In this document: positions 16,580-27,381 of the stretch, in pieces
Numbering within the stretch: the stretch's first letter is position 1
How the letters are laid out: each line of letters opens with the position of its first letter
NCBI GenBank assembly: GCA_020073265.1
Contig: JAIQFN010000013.1
Coordinates: forward strand, 46,927 to 110,926
Source of the DNA: Terriglobia bacterium
Lineage (GTDB): Bacteria > Acidobacteriota > Terriglobia > Bryobacterales > Bryobacteraceae
Length of the DNA: 64,000 nucleotides
Direction of reading: 5' to 3'
Position numbers and translations under genes: made by a program
Notes under the pieces: model-generated
Databases searched by the model: none
What the model was told of the DNA's origin: nothing
What the model saw: the letters and a program-made list of their open reading frames with translations, nothing else

Positions 16580-18420
16580 CCGGCCACCGCTGCTTTTCGT
16601 TCCTCCCCGGCCAGCAATTCCTCCACCGCTTCGGGGGCAAGCGCGGCTCCATAGAAGTACCCCTGCACTTTGTCGCAGCCCAGCAACCGAACCAGGTCCA
16701 TTTCCTCGCTGGTTTCCACGCCCTCGGCTACCACCGTCAGATTCATGCTGTGCGCCAGCCGCACGATACTCTGGATCACCGGCAGCGAACCTTCCGGCTC
16801 CAGCATGCCGCGCAGGAACGACTGGTCGATCTTGAGGACATCCACGGGAAGCTTGCTCAGATAGCTCAGTGAGGAGTAACCGGTGCCGAAATCGTCGATC
16901 GCGATACTGACGCCCAGCTCGCGGATCTGCGACATGCGCGCCACCGACTGCGGAAGATCCCGCATCACGGAGCTTTCGGTCAGCTCCAGCTCCAGGCACG
17001 CAGGCGCGAGGCCGCTGATGGCCAGCGCGGCCGCCACCGTTTCCAAAAAATCGCGGCGCCCGAATTGCAAAGCCGATACGTTCACCGAGACGCGCGCGTG
17101 CCGATGCCCGGCCTTGCGCCACCGGACCGCTTCCAGACAGGCCTGCTCGAGCACCCACGCTCCGATGTCGATGATCAGGCCGGTCTCTTCAGCGATGGGG
17201 ATAAACTGGCCGGGCGAAATAGTCCCGTAGGCCGGATGCCGCCAGGTGAGCAGCGCCTCCAGACCCTGCACTCTTCCCCGCATGTCCACCACGGGCTGGT
17301 ATCGCACTTCGAATTCGCGGTTTTCGAGGGCCCGCCGCAGCGCAGTCTCCAGACGCAGCCGCTCCAGGCCCTCACTGTGGTTTTCGGGACGGAAGACTTC
17401 CACGGCGTTGCGGCCGCCGCTCTTGACGCGATGCATGGACACATCGGCATTGCGCAGCAACTCCGCCGCGTTGCTGCCGTGATCGGGAAACATCGCCAGG
17501 CCGATGCTGGCCGTGACGAACAACTCGTGGCCGTCCACCTGAACCGGCGCGCGAAACGCGTTCAACAACTCCTGGGCGGCCCTCGCGGCGCGCTGCTCAT
17601 CGGGCTGCCGCGTCAGAACCACGCTGAACTCGTCACCGCCCACCCGGCCGGCCAGGTCGTCCGCGTGGAGCCGCTCTCGCAGCCGATGCGCGGCTTCCTG
17701 AAGCAGGCGGTCGCCCATCGCGTGCCCCAGCGTGTCGTTGATCTGCTGGAAGCGATCCAGTCCGATGCACAGCACGGCCAGCGTTCCAGCTCGCTCTCGA
17801 GCCTCCCGCAGAGCCCCGCTCAGCAGCTCCATGAAATGGGGGCGGTTGGGCAATCCCGTGAGAGCGTCGTGCCGCACCTGAAGCTCGAGCTTTTCCTGCA
17901 GCTCGCGCCGTGCAATCGCGATGGCCGCCATATGACTCGCCAGTTGCAGCAAATCCCTGTCGGCGTCCGTGCTCGACAGGCCGCGCCGGTAGTGCAGCAT
18001 GACCATCCCGAGCGCCTGGCCGTGCGTCGATACGATAGGCGCGGCGAGGCACGACTCGACGCCGAGCCCGGCGGCCAAGTCCGCGCAGCCGGCCCAAATC
18101 GGACAACTTCGGATGTCTTCCCAAAAGGTCGCAGAGCGCGCCGGTTCCGCTCCGGATAGGTTCAAGGCCGCGGGAGCAGCTCGGACCGAATTCAGCAACG
18201 CCAAGGCAGCCTGCGGAAAACCGGGCGCCGCCGACCAATAGAGCATCTCGTCGCGAACCTGAATCAGCGAGCACAATGTCCCCGCCCGCTGCCCCTCCAC
18301 CATGCGGCAGATTGCCGACAGCAAGTCCAGGCTCTGTTGTCCAGCGTCCTCGACGCCGGCCGGGTGATCGGTCGACGCGCGATCCCCTGTCCCGACAACT
18401 ACGAACTCGGGAGTTGCCAT
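16576..18420 (-). CDS. GAF-GGDEF-EAL cyclic-di-GMP signalling protein
   Basis: This 614-residue cytosolic protein has three domains. A GAF-like sensor (about 20-170) is followed by a diguanylate cyclase domain (about 180-345) with an intact GRVGGDEFSVVL signature. The phosphodiesterase domain (about 355-605) has EALLTWRHP, the DDFGTGYSSLSYL loop and LKIDQSFL. Both catalytic signatures look complete, so synthesis, degradation or switching between them are all possible; the GAF domain presumably sets the balance. No membrane segment is seen. An AGGAAG ribosome-binding site precedes ATG 18420. The gene is monocistronic and overlaps the convergent GH57 gene by 4 bp at the stops. Confidence 0.93.
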   Translation of the reverse strand: MATPEFVVVGTGDRASTDHPAGVEDAGQQSLDLLSAICRMVEGQRAGTLCSLIQVRDEMLYWSAAPGFPQAALALLNSVRAAPAALNLSGAEPARSATFWEDIRSCPIWAGCADLAAGLGVESCLAAPIVSTHGQALGMVMLHYRRGLSSTDADRDLLQLASHMAAIAIARRELQEKLELQVRHDALTGLPNRPHFMELLSGALREARERAGTLAVLCIGLDRFQQINDTLGHAMGDRLLQEAAHRLRERLHADDLAGRVGGDEFSVVLTRQPDEQRAARAAQELLNAFRAPVQVDGHELFVTASIGLAMFPDHGSNAAELLRNADVSMHRVKSGGRNAVEVFRPENHSEGLERLRLETALRRALENREFEVRYQPVVDMRGRVQGLEALLTWRHPAYGTISPGQFIPIAEETGLIIDIGAWVLEQACLEAVRWRKAGHRHARVSVNVSALQFGRRDFLETVAAALAISGLAPACLELELTESSVMRDLPQSVARMSQIRELGVSIAIDDFGTGYSSLSYLSKLPVDVLKIDQSFLRGMLEPEGSLPVIQSIVRLAHSMNLTVVAEGVETSEEMDLVRLLGCDKVQGYFYGAALAPEAVEELLAGEERKAAVAG

Positions 18421-18578
18421 GCTTCAGTCTTCCTAGTGTGTGACGTATCGCCGCGGCGGACGATTGCGAACTGAGGCTACTCTAACAGAGATTCGCAAAT
18501 AATGAAATGCCAGCCCGTGGAGCCGTACCAGCCTGGACAGTACTCATATCCGCTATCGTCCTGCTAAGATGATTCGCA

Positions 18579-19970
18579 ATGCCGCGCTTGATCCTTCTGC
18601 TGCTGATCTCCGCGCTGGCCGCTCAGGCCCAGCAACCCAACGGCCTGGGCGATCGCGCCCGGCGCTATCTGGTGGACCTGATCAGGATCGACACCACCAA
18701 TCCTCCCGGCAATGAGACGCGCGCCGCCAACTACCTGAAGCAGGTGGCGGAAGCGAACGGGATCACCGCCGAACTGCTGGGTGAGAAACCGGCGCGGCTG
18801 AACTTCGTGGCGCGACTTACGGCCGGCAGCCAATCCGCAGACGCCGCGCGCCCGCTATTGCTGATAGCCCATAGCGATGTGGTTCCAGCCGATCCGTCGC
18901 AGTGGACCGTGCCACCGTTTTCCGCCGCGTTCCGCGACGGCTTCATCTATGGACGCGGAGCGCAGGACGACAAGTCGCTGCTGGCCGCGGAGCTGGCCGT
19001 GCTGGTCGAACTCAAGCTGCGCAACGTTCGGTTGAAGCGCGACGTGATTCTGCTTTCAGAATGCGACGAGGAAGCCGGCTCCACCGGAATCACCTGGCTG
19101 ATTCGTAACGCCTGGCCCAAGATCCAGGCCGAGTTTGCGCTCAACGAAGGGGGAGCGGCGCTGGACACCAAGTCGCGGGCGCGCCTCTACCAGGTGCAGA
19201 CCTCGGAGAAGATCCCGACTCGTGTCGTGCTCACCGGCAAAGGCACCGCCGGGCACGGATCGCTGCCGCGCCCCGACAATCCCGTAGTGCACCTGGCACG
19301 CGCCATCACACGGCTGGCCGACGCGAGCCAGCCGGTGCAGCTCAACACCACCACCCGACGGTACCTCTCCGAGATTGCGAAGCTCCCGGACTACCAGTGG
19401 CTCCAGCCGATGCTGGCCAAGCTCGAAAATCCGGCCACCGCGCTCGCAGCCGCCGATCAAATCGCGGCCCGCGATCCGGAATTGAACGCAATGTTGCGAA
19501 CCTCGGTCTCTCCCACCATGCTGACCGCCGGCATGAAGGTGAACGTCATTCCCAACCAAGCCGCCGCACAGGTGGACGTGCGCCGCCTGCCCAACGAAAC
19601 GCGCCAGGAGATCGAAAGCCGCTTCCGTAACATCATCAACGACCCGGCGGTCGCCATTGCGCCCGAAGCCGGCCAGGACATGCCGGCCACCGAGCCGAGT
19701 TCGCTGACTACCGACCTGTATGTAGCGATGGAAAAGGTCTTCAAGCAGGCCGATGCGAACGCAGTGGTGGTACCGTTCATGTCGCGCGGCGCCACCGACG
19801 GCTCGTACCTACGGCAGAAGGGCATGGCCGTCTACGGCGTGCCGCTGTTCCTGCGCGAAGGCGGCGAGAGTCGCGCGCACGGCAACGACGAACGCATTTC
19901 CCCTGAGAATCTCAAGCACGGCACGGAATTGTTGTACAAGGCCGTTACGGCCGTGGCCGCTCAACCCTGA
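18579..19970 (+). CDS. Secreted M20-family metallopeptidase
   Basis: This 463-residue protein has a signal peptide (MPRLILLLLISALAAQA). The di-zinc peptidase domain shows H98 and D100 in IAHSDV, an acidic bridging residue in GRGAQDDKS (D130 or D131), and the catalytic glutamate pair in ECDEEAG (164-165). The dimerisation insert follows, and the final zinc histidine lies near the C-terminus (ESRAHGNDE). The layout matches M20/M25/M40 exo-peptidases of the PM20D1/carboxypeptidase type. Export implies scavenging of extracellular or periplasmic peptides. A TAAGAT lies 8 nt before the ATG, possibly a -10 of a nearly leaderless message. Confidence 0.9.
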   Translation: MPRLILLLLISALAAQAQQPNGLGDRARRYLVDLIRIDTTNPPGNETRAANYLKQVAEANGITAELLGEKPARLNFVARLTAGSQSADAARPLLLIAHSDVVPADPSQWTVPPFSAAFRDGFIYGRGAQDDKSLLAAELAVLVELKLRNVRLKRDVILLSECDEEAGSTGITWLIRNAWPKIQAEFALNEGGAALDTKSRARLYQVQTSEKIPTRVVLTGKGTAGHGSLPRPDNPVVHLARAITRLADASQPVQLNTTTRRYLSEIAKLPDYQWLQPMLAKLENPATALAAADQIAARDPELNAMLRTSVSPTMLTAGMKVNVIPNQAAAQVDVRRLPNETRQEIESRFRNIINDPAVAIAPEAGQDMPATEPSSLTTDLYVAMEKVFKQADANAVVVPFMSRGATDGSYLRQKGMAVYGVPLFLREGGESRAHGNDERISPENLKHGTELLYKAVTAVAAQP

Positions 19971-20136
19971 GCCCGGAAACCTTACGCGGCAGGCTGTCGA
20001 GCAGAACCTCGCGCTCCGGCGGTTTTTTCGGTGGCTGGGCTTCGGCGATCCGGCGCTTCACTCTTGCGATCGGCACTTGAAACACGATGGAGAGCACCGC
20101 GAAGATCAGCGACGAGCTGCGAACTACAACCTTCAT
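19945..20136 (-). CDS. Small putative membrane-anchored protein
   Basis: This 63-residue frame starts with a hydrophobic segment (SSSLIFAVLSIVFQVPIA) followed by a basic, proline-rich cytosolic-type tail (PPKKPPEREVLL). It overlaps the 3' end of the M20 gene by 26 bp and is divergent from the next membrane-protein gene. Upstream of its ATG the minus strand reads C-rich, so no ribosome-binding site is visible. I do not recognise it; it could be spurious. Confidence 0.3.
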   Translation of the reverse strand: MKVVVRSSSLIFAVLSIVFQVPIARVKRRIAEAQPPKKPPEREVLLDSLPRKVSGLRVERPRP

Positions 20137-20175
20137 GGGGGGGGAGGCGTCCTGCTACATTCATCATAGTCCCAT

Positions 20176-20832
20176 ATGAGTGAGCCAGCCGGGCCAGCCG
20201 CAAGCACTCCCCCAGACGGCGAACCCAAGTGGCCGGCCATCCTGGCCATTCTGGCCACCGCTGCGCTGAACGTCGTGCTACCGGAGCAGTTGACCTTCGG
20301 CCCTGGATGGCTTTTGCTCATCGTGGTATGCCTTCTGGAGATCCCGAGCATCATAGCGTACCGGACCGGCCGCACCGGCCTGCACCGCGTCCTCAGCCAC
20401 ACGGTGGCGGCTCTGGTCACGGCGTCCATGGTCTGGTCCCTGGCGCTGCTCATCGCGCGGCTTCCGTCGCATAGCGATCCCCCCAAAACCTTATTGGGGG
20501 CCGCCGCCACGCTGTGGATCGCTAACGTATTAGTGTTCGCCTCCTGGTACTGGCGGCTGGATGCCGGCGGCCCGCACCAGCGCGATCTGCGCGAGTCACA
20601 TACTGAAGGCGCCTTCCTGTTTCCTCAAATGATGATTCCGGGCAAGCACGCGCGTACCTGGCGACCCGGTTTCGTCGACTACCTGTTCCTGGCGTTCAAC
20701 ACCAGCACCGCATTTTCGCCGACCGACGTGCCCGTGCTTTCGCGCTGGGCCAAGCTCATGATGATCGTGCAGGCTTCGATTTCTCTGATGACCGTGGCGC
20801 TCATCGCCGCGCGAGCCGTCAACATACTGTGA
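20176..20832 (+). CDS. Polytopic membrane protein, unknown function
   Basis: This 218-residue protein has about five hydrophobic segments: about 22-38, 44-60, 73-92, 104-122 and 190-215. Between the last two lies DYLFLAFNTSTAFSPTDVPV followed by a long helix, an arrangement reminiscent of a pore loop plus inner helix of ion-channel-like DUF1345-type proteins. No selectivity-filter motif is present, so that resemblance is weak. It ends 45 bp before ilvD in the same direction. A CATAGT element lies 5 nt before the ATG, which might again be a leaderless -10. Confidence 0.65.
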   Translation: MSEPAGPAASTPPDGEPKWPAILAILATAALNVVLPEQLTFGPGWLLLIVVCLLEIPSIIAYRTGRTGLHRVLSHTVAALVTASMVWSLALLIARLPSHSDPPKTLLGAAATLWIANVLVFASWYWRLDAGGPHQRDLRESHTEGAFLFPQMMIPGKHARTWRPGFVDYLFLAFNTSTAFSPTDVPVLSRWAKLMMIVQASISLMTVALIAARAVNIL

Positions 20833-20877
20833 CGGAAGTTCCCTCCGCGCCGCTCCTCGCTTACACTGGTAATTTCT

Positions 20878-22545
20878 ATGAAGCTACCCAGCTACACCAT
20901 CACTCAGGGCAAAGAACGCGCCCCGGCCCGCGCCTTTTTGAAAGCCATCGGCCTCACCGACGCCGATATGAAGAAGCCGATCATCGGCATCGCGAACACC
21001 TGGATCGGCACCATGCCGTGCAACTTTAAGCTGCGCGACCTGGCCCAGGACGTCGCGCGCGGCATCCGCGAAGCCGGCGGCACTCCCATGGAGTACAACA
21101 CCATCGCGATCAGCGACGGCATCACCATGGGCACCGAAGGCATGAAGGCGTCGCTGGTCAGCCGCGACATCATCGCCGATTCCATCGAGCTGGTGGCGCG
21201 CGGCCACATGTTCGACGGCATCATCGCGCTGGTGGCCTGCGACAAAACCATTCCCGGCGCCATGATGGCGCTGCTGCGGCTCAATATTCCCGGGCTGGTC
21301 CTGTACGGCGGCTCCATCCTGCCGGGCCATTACCACGGCCGCGACCTCACCATCCAGGACGTCTACGAAGCGCTGGGCGCCAACGTCGCCGGAAAAATGT
21401 CGGATGAGGAATTTCTGGCCATCGAGAACGCGGCTTGCCCGGGCGCCGGCGCATGCGGTGGCCAGTTCACCGCCAACACCATGGCGACGGTTCTCGAATT
21501 CATCGGACTCTCGCCGCTCGGCACCGCCTCGGTCCCGCAAGTGGACGAGCGCAAGCGTGAGGTGGCGGCCCGCTGCGGCCGGCTGGTGCTGGACATGGTC
21601 AAACAGGAACGGCGCCCGCGCGATATCGTCACCCGTAAAGCCATCGACAACGCCATCGCCTCGGTGGCCAGCACGGGCGGCTCCACCAATGCCGTGCTGC
21701 ATCTGCTCGCGGTGGCGCGCGAAGCCAACGTTCCGCTGCACATCGACGATTTCCAGACCATCAGCGAACGGACGCCTTGGCTGGTGGATCTCAAGCCGTC
21801 CGGAAAATTCGTAGCCGTGGACGTGGACAAAGCCGGAGGCATCCCGGTGGTGGTCGAGCGCCTGATCCAGGGCGGCTACGTCGACGGTTCCACTATGACC
21901 GTGACCGGCCGCACGTTGGCCGAAGAAGCCGCTCAAGCCAAGGAGACGCCCGGCCAGGAAGTGATCCACCCGCTGACCAATCCGATCAAGAAAAGCGGCG
22001 GCCTGGTGATCCTGCGCGGTTCGCTTGCGCCGGAAGGCTGCGTCATCAAAGTCACTGGAATCGAGCGTAGCGAGCAGCGTGGACCGGCCCGCGTGTTCGA
22101 ATCCGAAGAGGCTGCCATGGCGGCCGTGCTCAACGGGAAGATCCGCGCCGGCGACATCGTGGTAATCCGCTACGAAGGACCGCGTGGCGGCCCGGGCATG
22201 CGCGAGATGCTGGGTGTCACCAGCGCCATTGTCGGCGCCGGGCTTTCGGAAAGCGTCGCGCTGATGACCGACGGCCGCTTCAGCGGAGCCACGCGCGGAT
22301 TCTGCGTCGGCCACGTGGCGCCCGAAGCAGCGGTGGGCGGCCCGATCGCCGCCATCGAAGAAGGCGACAGCATCCACATCGACATCGCCGGGCGCACGAT
22401 AAACCTGGAGATCCCGGAAAACGTGCTGCGCGACCGCCTCAAAAAATGGAAAGCGCCCGAGCCGCGTTACCGCTCGGGCGTCTTCGCAAAATACGTGGCT
22501 TTGGTCGGATCAGCCGCGGAAGGGGCGCTGACTACGCCAATTTAG
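20878..22545 (+). CDS. ilvD: Dihydroxy-acid dehydratase
   Basis: This 555-residue enzyme dehydrates 2,3-dihydroxy-3-methylbutanoate and its homologue, the third step in valine and isoleucine synthesis. The Fe-S cluster cysteines are C48 (GTMPCNF), C121 ([10 protein letters not shown]) and C193 ([11 protein letters not shown]), the set of IlvD rather than the shorter Edd sugar-acid enzymes. The substrate-binding C-terminal segments [14 protein letters not shown] and [10 protein letters not shown] are intact. Length is normal. The start ATG 20878 gives [11 protein letters not shown]. The 3' end overlaps the convergent thioredoxin gene by 14 bp. No other ilv or leu genes are nearby. Confidence 0.96.
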   Translation: MKLPSYTITQGKERAPARAFLKAIGLTDADMKKPIIGIANTWIGTMPCNFKLRDLAQDVARGIREAGGTPMEYNTIAISDGITMGTEGMKASLVSRDIIADSIELVARGHMFDGIIALVACDKTIPGAMMALLRLNIPGLVLYGGSILPGHYHGRDLTIQDVYEALGANVAGKMSDEEFLAIENAACPGAGACGGQFTANTMATVLEFIGLSPLGTASVPQVDERKREVAARCGRLVLDMVKQERRPRDIVTRKAIDNAIASVASTGGSTNAVLHLLAVAREANVPLHIDDFQTISERTPWLVDLKPSGKFVAVDVDKAGGIPVVVERLIQGGYVDGSTMTVTGRTLAEEAAQAKETPGQEVIHPLTNPIKKSGGLVILRGSLAPEGCVIKVTGIERSEQRGPARVFESEEAAMAAVLNGKIRAGDIVVIRYEGPRGGPGMREMLGVTSAIVGAGLSESVALMTDGRFSGATRGFCVGHVAPEAAVGGPIAAIEEGDSIHIDIAGRTINLEIPENVLRDRLKKWKAPEPRYRSGVFAKYVALVGSAAEGALTTPI

Positions 22546-22885
22546 ACGCTGGCGCGGATACGTGCGCGTCGAGCATCTTTTGCAGGTCGGTCTTGCCGCA
22601 GGCGCCAACCTTCTGCTCGACCACTCGGCCGCCTTTGAAGAGCAACAGAGTAGGAATTCCGCGAACGTTGTACCGCATGCCGGTCGCGCCGTTCTCGTCG
22701 ACGTTCAGCTTGCCGACCTTGACCCGGCCCGCGTAGTCGGCCGCGATAGCGTCCACGGTCGGAGACATCATTCGGCACGGCCCGCACCATTCCGCCCAGA
22801 AATCAACCAAAACTGGCACGTCGGAATTCAGCACATCGCTGTCCCAAGTAGCGTCCGTGAAGGTCACAGTATTCGCTCCAGCCAT
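22532..22885 (-). CDS. trxA: Thioredoxin
   Basis: This 117-residue thioredoxin carries the active-site disulfide in WCGPCRM (C34, C37), the buried aspartate in VLVDFWAEW, and the cis-proline loop [11 protein letters not shown]. It reduces protein disulfides in the cytosol, using thioredoxin reductase as electron source. CAGGAGAG lies upstream at slightly long spacing. It is the last gene of a ribH-nusB-glgA-trxA run and overlaps ilvD antisense by 14 bp. Confidence 0.95.
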   Translation of the reverse strand: MAGANTVTFTDATWDSDVLNSDVPVLVDFWAEWCGPCRMMSPTVDAIAADYAGRVKVGKLNVDENGATGMRYNVRGIPTLLLFKGGRVVEQKVGACGKTDLQKMLDAHVSAPASKLA

Positions 22886-22924
22886 ACTCGTTTAATCTCT
22901 CCTGTTATCAGATGTAGGGACCGT

Positions 22925-24328
22925 TCAAAAAGATTCAGCCCGTAACCGCCGGTAGAGCGCCGCGTATTCGGCCGCGGAGGCGCCCCACGAAAAGTCCTTG
23001 CGCATGCCACTTCGCATCATACCAACCCAGGCGGCCCGATCCTGATAAGCAGCCAGGGCCGAGCGAATCGCGTCCAGCAATGCACTTCCGGAGTATTCCC
23101 GGAACTTGAACCCGGTTTCCTCATCAATCGTATCATCCAGGCCTCCGGTGGCGCGCACCACCGGCACGGTCCCATAGCGCAGGCTGTAGATCTGGTTCAG
23201 GCCGCAAGGCTCATACTGGCTGGGCATCAGAAACATGTCGGAGCCCGCCTCGATGCGGTGCGCCAGCGCGTCGTCATAGCCGATCCGCACGGCCACCTTG
23301 TCAGGATAGGACTCGGCAAGCGAGCGGAACATGCTCTCATATTCGGCGTCGCCCGAACCGATCACCGCCAGCGACAGGTCCTCTTCTAGCAGTCGCGAGG
23401 CGATCTCGGAGATCAAGTCGAAACCCTTCTGAGCGGCGAAGCGCGACACGATGCCGGCCAGCGGACGATCCAGACCCGCAGGCAGGCCGAGTTCAGCCAG
23501 CAGCGTACGTTTGCACTCCCGCTTTCCGGCCAGATCATCGGCGGAGTAGTGAGCCGCGATATTAGGATCATGCTCGGGATTCCATTCGCTGTAGTCCACG
23601 CCGTTGAGAATCCCGGCCACCGGCCCGTGCTTGTGAAGAAAGTCGTCCAGACCGAATCCGAAGGCGCGAGTCTGGATCTCGCGCGCGTAGCCCTTGCTCA
23701 CCGTGCTCACCGCGTCGCTCCAGGCGATGCCGCCCTTCAGGTAATTGACCTTGCCGAAGAACTCGAGTTGTTCCGGATTGAAGAGCCGCGGATCCAGGCC
23801 GATCGGAGCCAGCGTCTCCCGTCCGAACATGCCCTGGTAGCCCAGGTTGTGAATCGTGAACAGGACCTTGACGCCGCTGTAGGTGGGATCCAATCGGAGG
23901 TGCTCGGCCATATAGACCGGCACCAGCGCCGATTGCCAGTCGTGACAATGGATGACCTCCGGCCGGAACAGATAGCGCGCCACGCCGAGCGCCGCTTTGG
24001 ACAGCACGGCGAAGCGCATAAAGTCATCGACGTGCCCGTAAATCCCGTCGCGATCGAACAGCGCGGGGCAATGCACGAAGTAGAAGTCGACGCCGCGCTC
24101 CGTGGTTTGAAAGATACTCACCACGTAGCCCGGCCCCAGCGGAATCCAGAGGCTGCGATAAGCCTCGCGCGGCGGATTGGGATAGACGTTCTGCCGGTAT
24201 CCGGGAATCACCACCGCCACGCGTTCCCCGCGCGCAGCCAGAGCCGCCGGCAGCGACCCGATGACGTCCGCCAATCCACCAGTCTTCGCAAAAGGCGTGG
24301 CCTCGGAAGCCACCATCAGGATGTTCAT
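22925..24328 (-). CDS. glgA: Glycogen synthase (ADP-glucose type)
   Basis: This 467-residue GT5 enzyme extends alpha-1,4-glucan from ADP-glucose. The N-terminal KTGGLADVIGSLPAAL (K15) is the nucleotide-sugar-binding signature. The C-terminal GT-B half has FEPCGLNQIYSLRYG-type residues (SQYEPCGLNQ) with the catalytic glutamate region and the ATGGLDDTI loop. Length is typical. It follows nusB by 11 bp and precedes trxA by 39 bp on the same strand. glgP lies elsewhere in the window; glgB and glgC are not seen. Confidence 0.95.
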   Translation of the reverse strand: MNILMVASEATPFAKTGGLADVIGSLPAALAARGERVAVVIPGYRQNVYPNPPREAYRSLWIPLGPGYVVSIFQTTERGVDFYFVHCPALFDRDGIYGHVDDFMRFAVLSKAALGVARYLFRPEVIHCHDWQSALVPVYMAEHLRLDPTYSGVKVLFTIHNLGYQGMFGRETLAPIGLDPRLFNPEQLEFFGKVNYLKGGIAWSDAVSTVSKGYAREIQTRAFGFGLDDFLHKHGPVAGILNGVDYSEWNPEHDPNIAAHYSADDLAGKRECKRTLLAELGLPAGLDRPLAGIVSRFAAQKGFDLISEIASRLLEEDLSLAVIGSGDAEYESMFRSLAESYPDKVAVRIGYDDALAHRIEAGSDMFLMPSQYEPCGLNQIYSLRYGTVPVVRATGGLDDTIDEETGFKFREYSGSALLDAIRSALAAYQDRAAWVGMMRSGMRKDFSWGASAAEYAALYRRLRAESF

Positions 24329-24339
24329 CGCCGAATCAG

Positions 24340-24759
24340 CTATGCGCCTTCCTGCTTCCGCACCGCATCCAGCACGCCGTTGATGAAAGCCACCGACTCT
24401 TCGCCCGAAAACTGCCGGGCCAGCTCCAGCGCCTCATCGATGACCACCGCGGCGGGCGTCTCCTTCCGGTCCATCTCGTAAATCGCCATGCGCAGGATAT
24501 TGCGATCCACCAGCGGCATCCGCTCCAGCTTCCAATTCTCGGCTTTCTGGGTGATGCGTTGATCGATGTCCGCGGCGAGTTCCGACGTGCCGCGCACCAA
24601 TTCCTCCATGAACTCGTCGCGTACCGGTTGCTGCTCCTCTTCCTCCGAATACAGCGTGTCGTAGAAAGATGAAATGGCCTCGTCCACCGGTTGTTTTCGC
24701 AAGTCCCATTGATACAGGACCTGCAAAGCCCGCTGCCGCGACCGATGCCGAGCCGCCAT
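24340..24759 (-). CDS. nusB: Transcription antitermination factor NusB
   Basis: This 139-residue all-helical protein binds boxA RNA with NusE (S10) in rRNA antitermination. The conserved N-terminus RSRQRALQVLYQWDLRKQ and the C-terminal RMAIYEMDRKETPAAVVIDE and ALELARQFSGEESVAFINGV are diagnostic. A TTG at 24804 would extend the protein through the family-B repeat, so the ATG at 24757-24759 is chosen. The repeat sits directly before this start, leaving no ribosome-binding site. It follows ribH, the common ribH-nusB pairing. Confidence 0.94.
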   Translation of the reverse strand: MAARHRSRQRALQVLYQWDLRKQPVDEAISSFYDTLYSEEEEQQPVRDEFMEELVRGTSELAADIDQRITQKAENWKLERMPLVDRNILRMAIYEMDRKETPAAVVIDEALELARQFSGEESVAFINGVLDAVRKQEGA

Positions 24760-24761
24760 TA

Positions 24762-24802
24762 GTGGGGCAGCCAATCCTGGCTGCAGCCGGCATTCAGCCG
24801 GC
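24762..24802 (+). repeat. Family B double-hairpin repeat, copy 1
   Basis: GCAGCCA-ATCC-TGGCTGC (24767-24784) is followed after one base by GCCGGC-ATTCA-GCCGGC (24786-24802), preceded by GTGGG. Two adjacent hairpins make the same design as family A with unrelated sequence. It lies within the ribH-nusB transcript, two bases from the nusB start codon. Confidence 0.75.
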
Positions 24803-24838
24803 AATTGTGGCCCGATCCCGACATGGCCGCCATCGCCG

Positions 24839-25309
24839 CTACTTCCGCAGCCGCCGCATCAGATCGCCCATCTCGATGGCAGTCATGGCAGCATCGAAGC
24901 CCTTGTTCCCGCTCTTGCCGCCGGCGCGATCGATGGCCTGCTCGACCGTGTTCGTGGTCAACACGCCGAACGCCACCGGCACTCCGGTTTCAGCCTGCAC
25001 CGCCGCCAGCCCGCTCGCAGCCTGACCGGCGACATGATCGAAATGCGGCGTCTCTCCGCGAATCACGGCGCCCAGCGCGATGATCGCATCGAAGCGTTTT
25101 TGAGCGGCCAGCGCCTTCGCGGCCATCGGCAGCTCCCAGGATCCTGGCACACGCACCACTTCAACGTCCTCGGCCGCGGCTCCCGAGCGCTTCAGCGCGT
25201 CTTCGGCCCCGGCCAGCAGCCGATCCGTGATGAAACTATTGAACCGCGCGACCACAATCGCGAACTTCAGGCCGCGCGCATCGAGATTTCCTTCGGTCAC
25301 CTGGGACAT
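24839..25309 (-). CDS. ribH: 6,7-dimethyl-8-ribityllumazine synthase
   Basis: This 156-residue enzyme condenses 5-amino-6-ribitylamino-uracil with dihydroxybutanone phosphate in the penultimate step of riboflavin synthesis. [38 protein letters not shown] (with the catalytic histidine) and [11 protein letters not shown] are the expected blocks in order. Length matches icosahedral or pentameric lumazine synthases. It heads the ribH-nusB-glgA-trxA run and is divergent from lepA across 36 bp. No FMN riboswitch is visible upstream. Confidence 0.96.
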   Translation of the reverse strand: MSQVTEGNLDARGLKFAIVVARFNSFITDRLLAGAEDALKRSGAAAEDVEVVRVPGSWELPMAAKALAAQKRFDAIIALGAVIRGETPHFDHVAGQAASGLAAVQAETGVPVAFGVLTTNTVEQAIDRAGGKSGNKGFDAAMTAIEMGDLMRRLRK

Positions 25310-25345
25310 ATGGGCTAAACTGGGTTCAGGTCCTCATTCTACCGC

Positions 25346-27157
<1,812 letters not shown>

Positions 27158-27163
27158 GGTTGT

Positions 27164-27319
27164 ATGGGAAATCGCCTGGGCGCACTCGAACAAAACCGGC
27201 GACTAATCCGAGCGTGCGAAATCGTCAATTCAGATCCGGACGTCCGTGAGCTCGAGAAGGACTTCGATGCGGTCAACGACGAAATCGCCGAGCCATGGGA
27301 AGATGGCCCGGAGTCCTGA
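27164..27319 (+). CDS. Small acidic protein resembling an antitoxin tail
   Basis: A 51-codon ORF starts at ATG 27164, with AGGG at 27155-27158 as a ribosome-binding site, 6 bp after the lepA stop. The product contains SDPDVRELEKDFDAVNDEIA and ends EPWEDGPES. This acidic pattern recalls the C-terminal, toxin-binding tails of MazE-like antitoxins as I know them. No DNA-binding part and no toxin gene follow; a family-A repeat and a convergent oxidase gene come next. It is either a trimmed antitoxin remnant or an independent small protein cotranslated with lepA. The codons look properly coding. Confidence 0.6.
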   Translation: MGNRLGALEQNRRLIRACEIVNSDPDVRELEKDFDAVNDEIAEPWEDGPES

Positions 27320-27326
27320 AATGCTC

Positions 27327-27373
27327 GTGGCGCACGCACTTATGCGTGCCGCGTTCACACTCGTGTGAACGCC
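27327..27373 (+). repeat. Family A double-hairpin repeat, copy 2
   Basis: This is a near-consensus copy. Hairpin 1 has CACGCA-CTTA-TGCGTG with the bulged G. Hairpin 2 is GCGTTCACA-CTCG-TGTGAACGC. It lies between the 3' ends of the small gene at 27164 and the convergent multicopper oxidase, where it could also act as a bidirectional terminator. Confidence 0.9.
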
Positions 27374-27381
27374 CTCCCCAC

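Noticed and set aside
20884..22377. A 497-codon open frame antisense to ilvD
   Set aside because: ilvD is complete with all cluster cysteines; the antisense product has no recognisable features.
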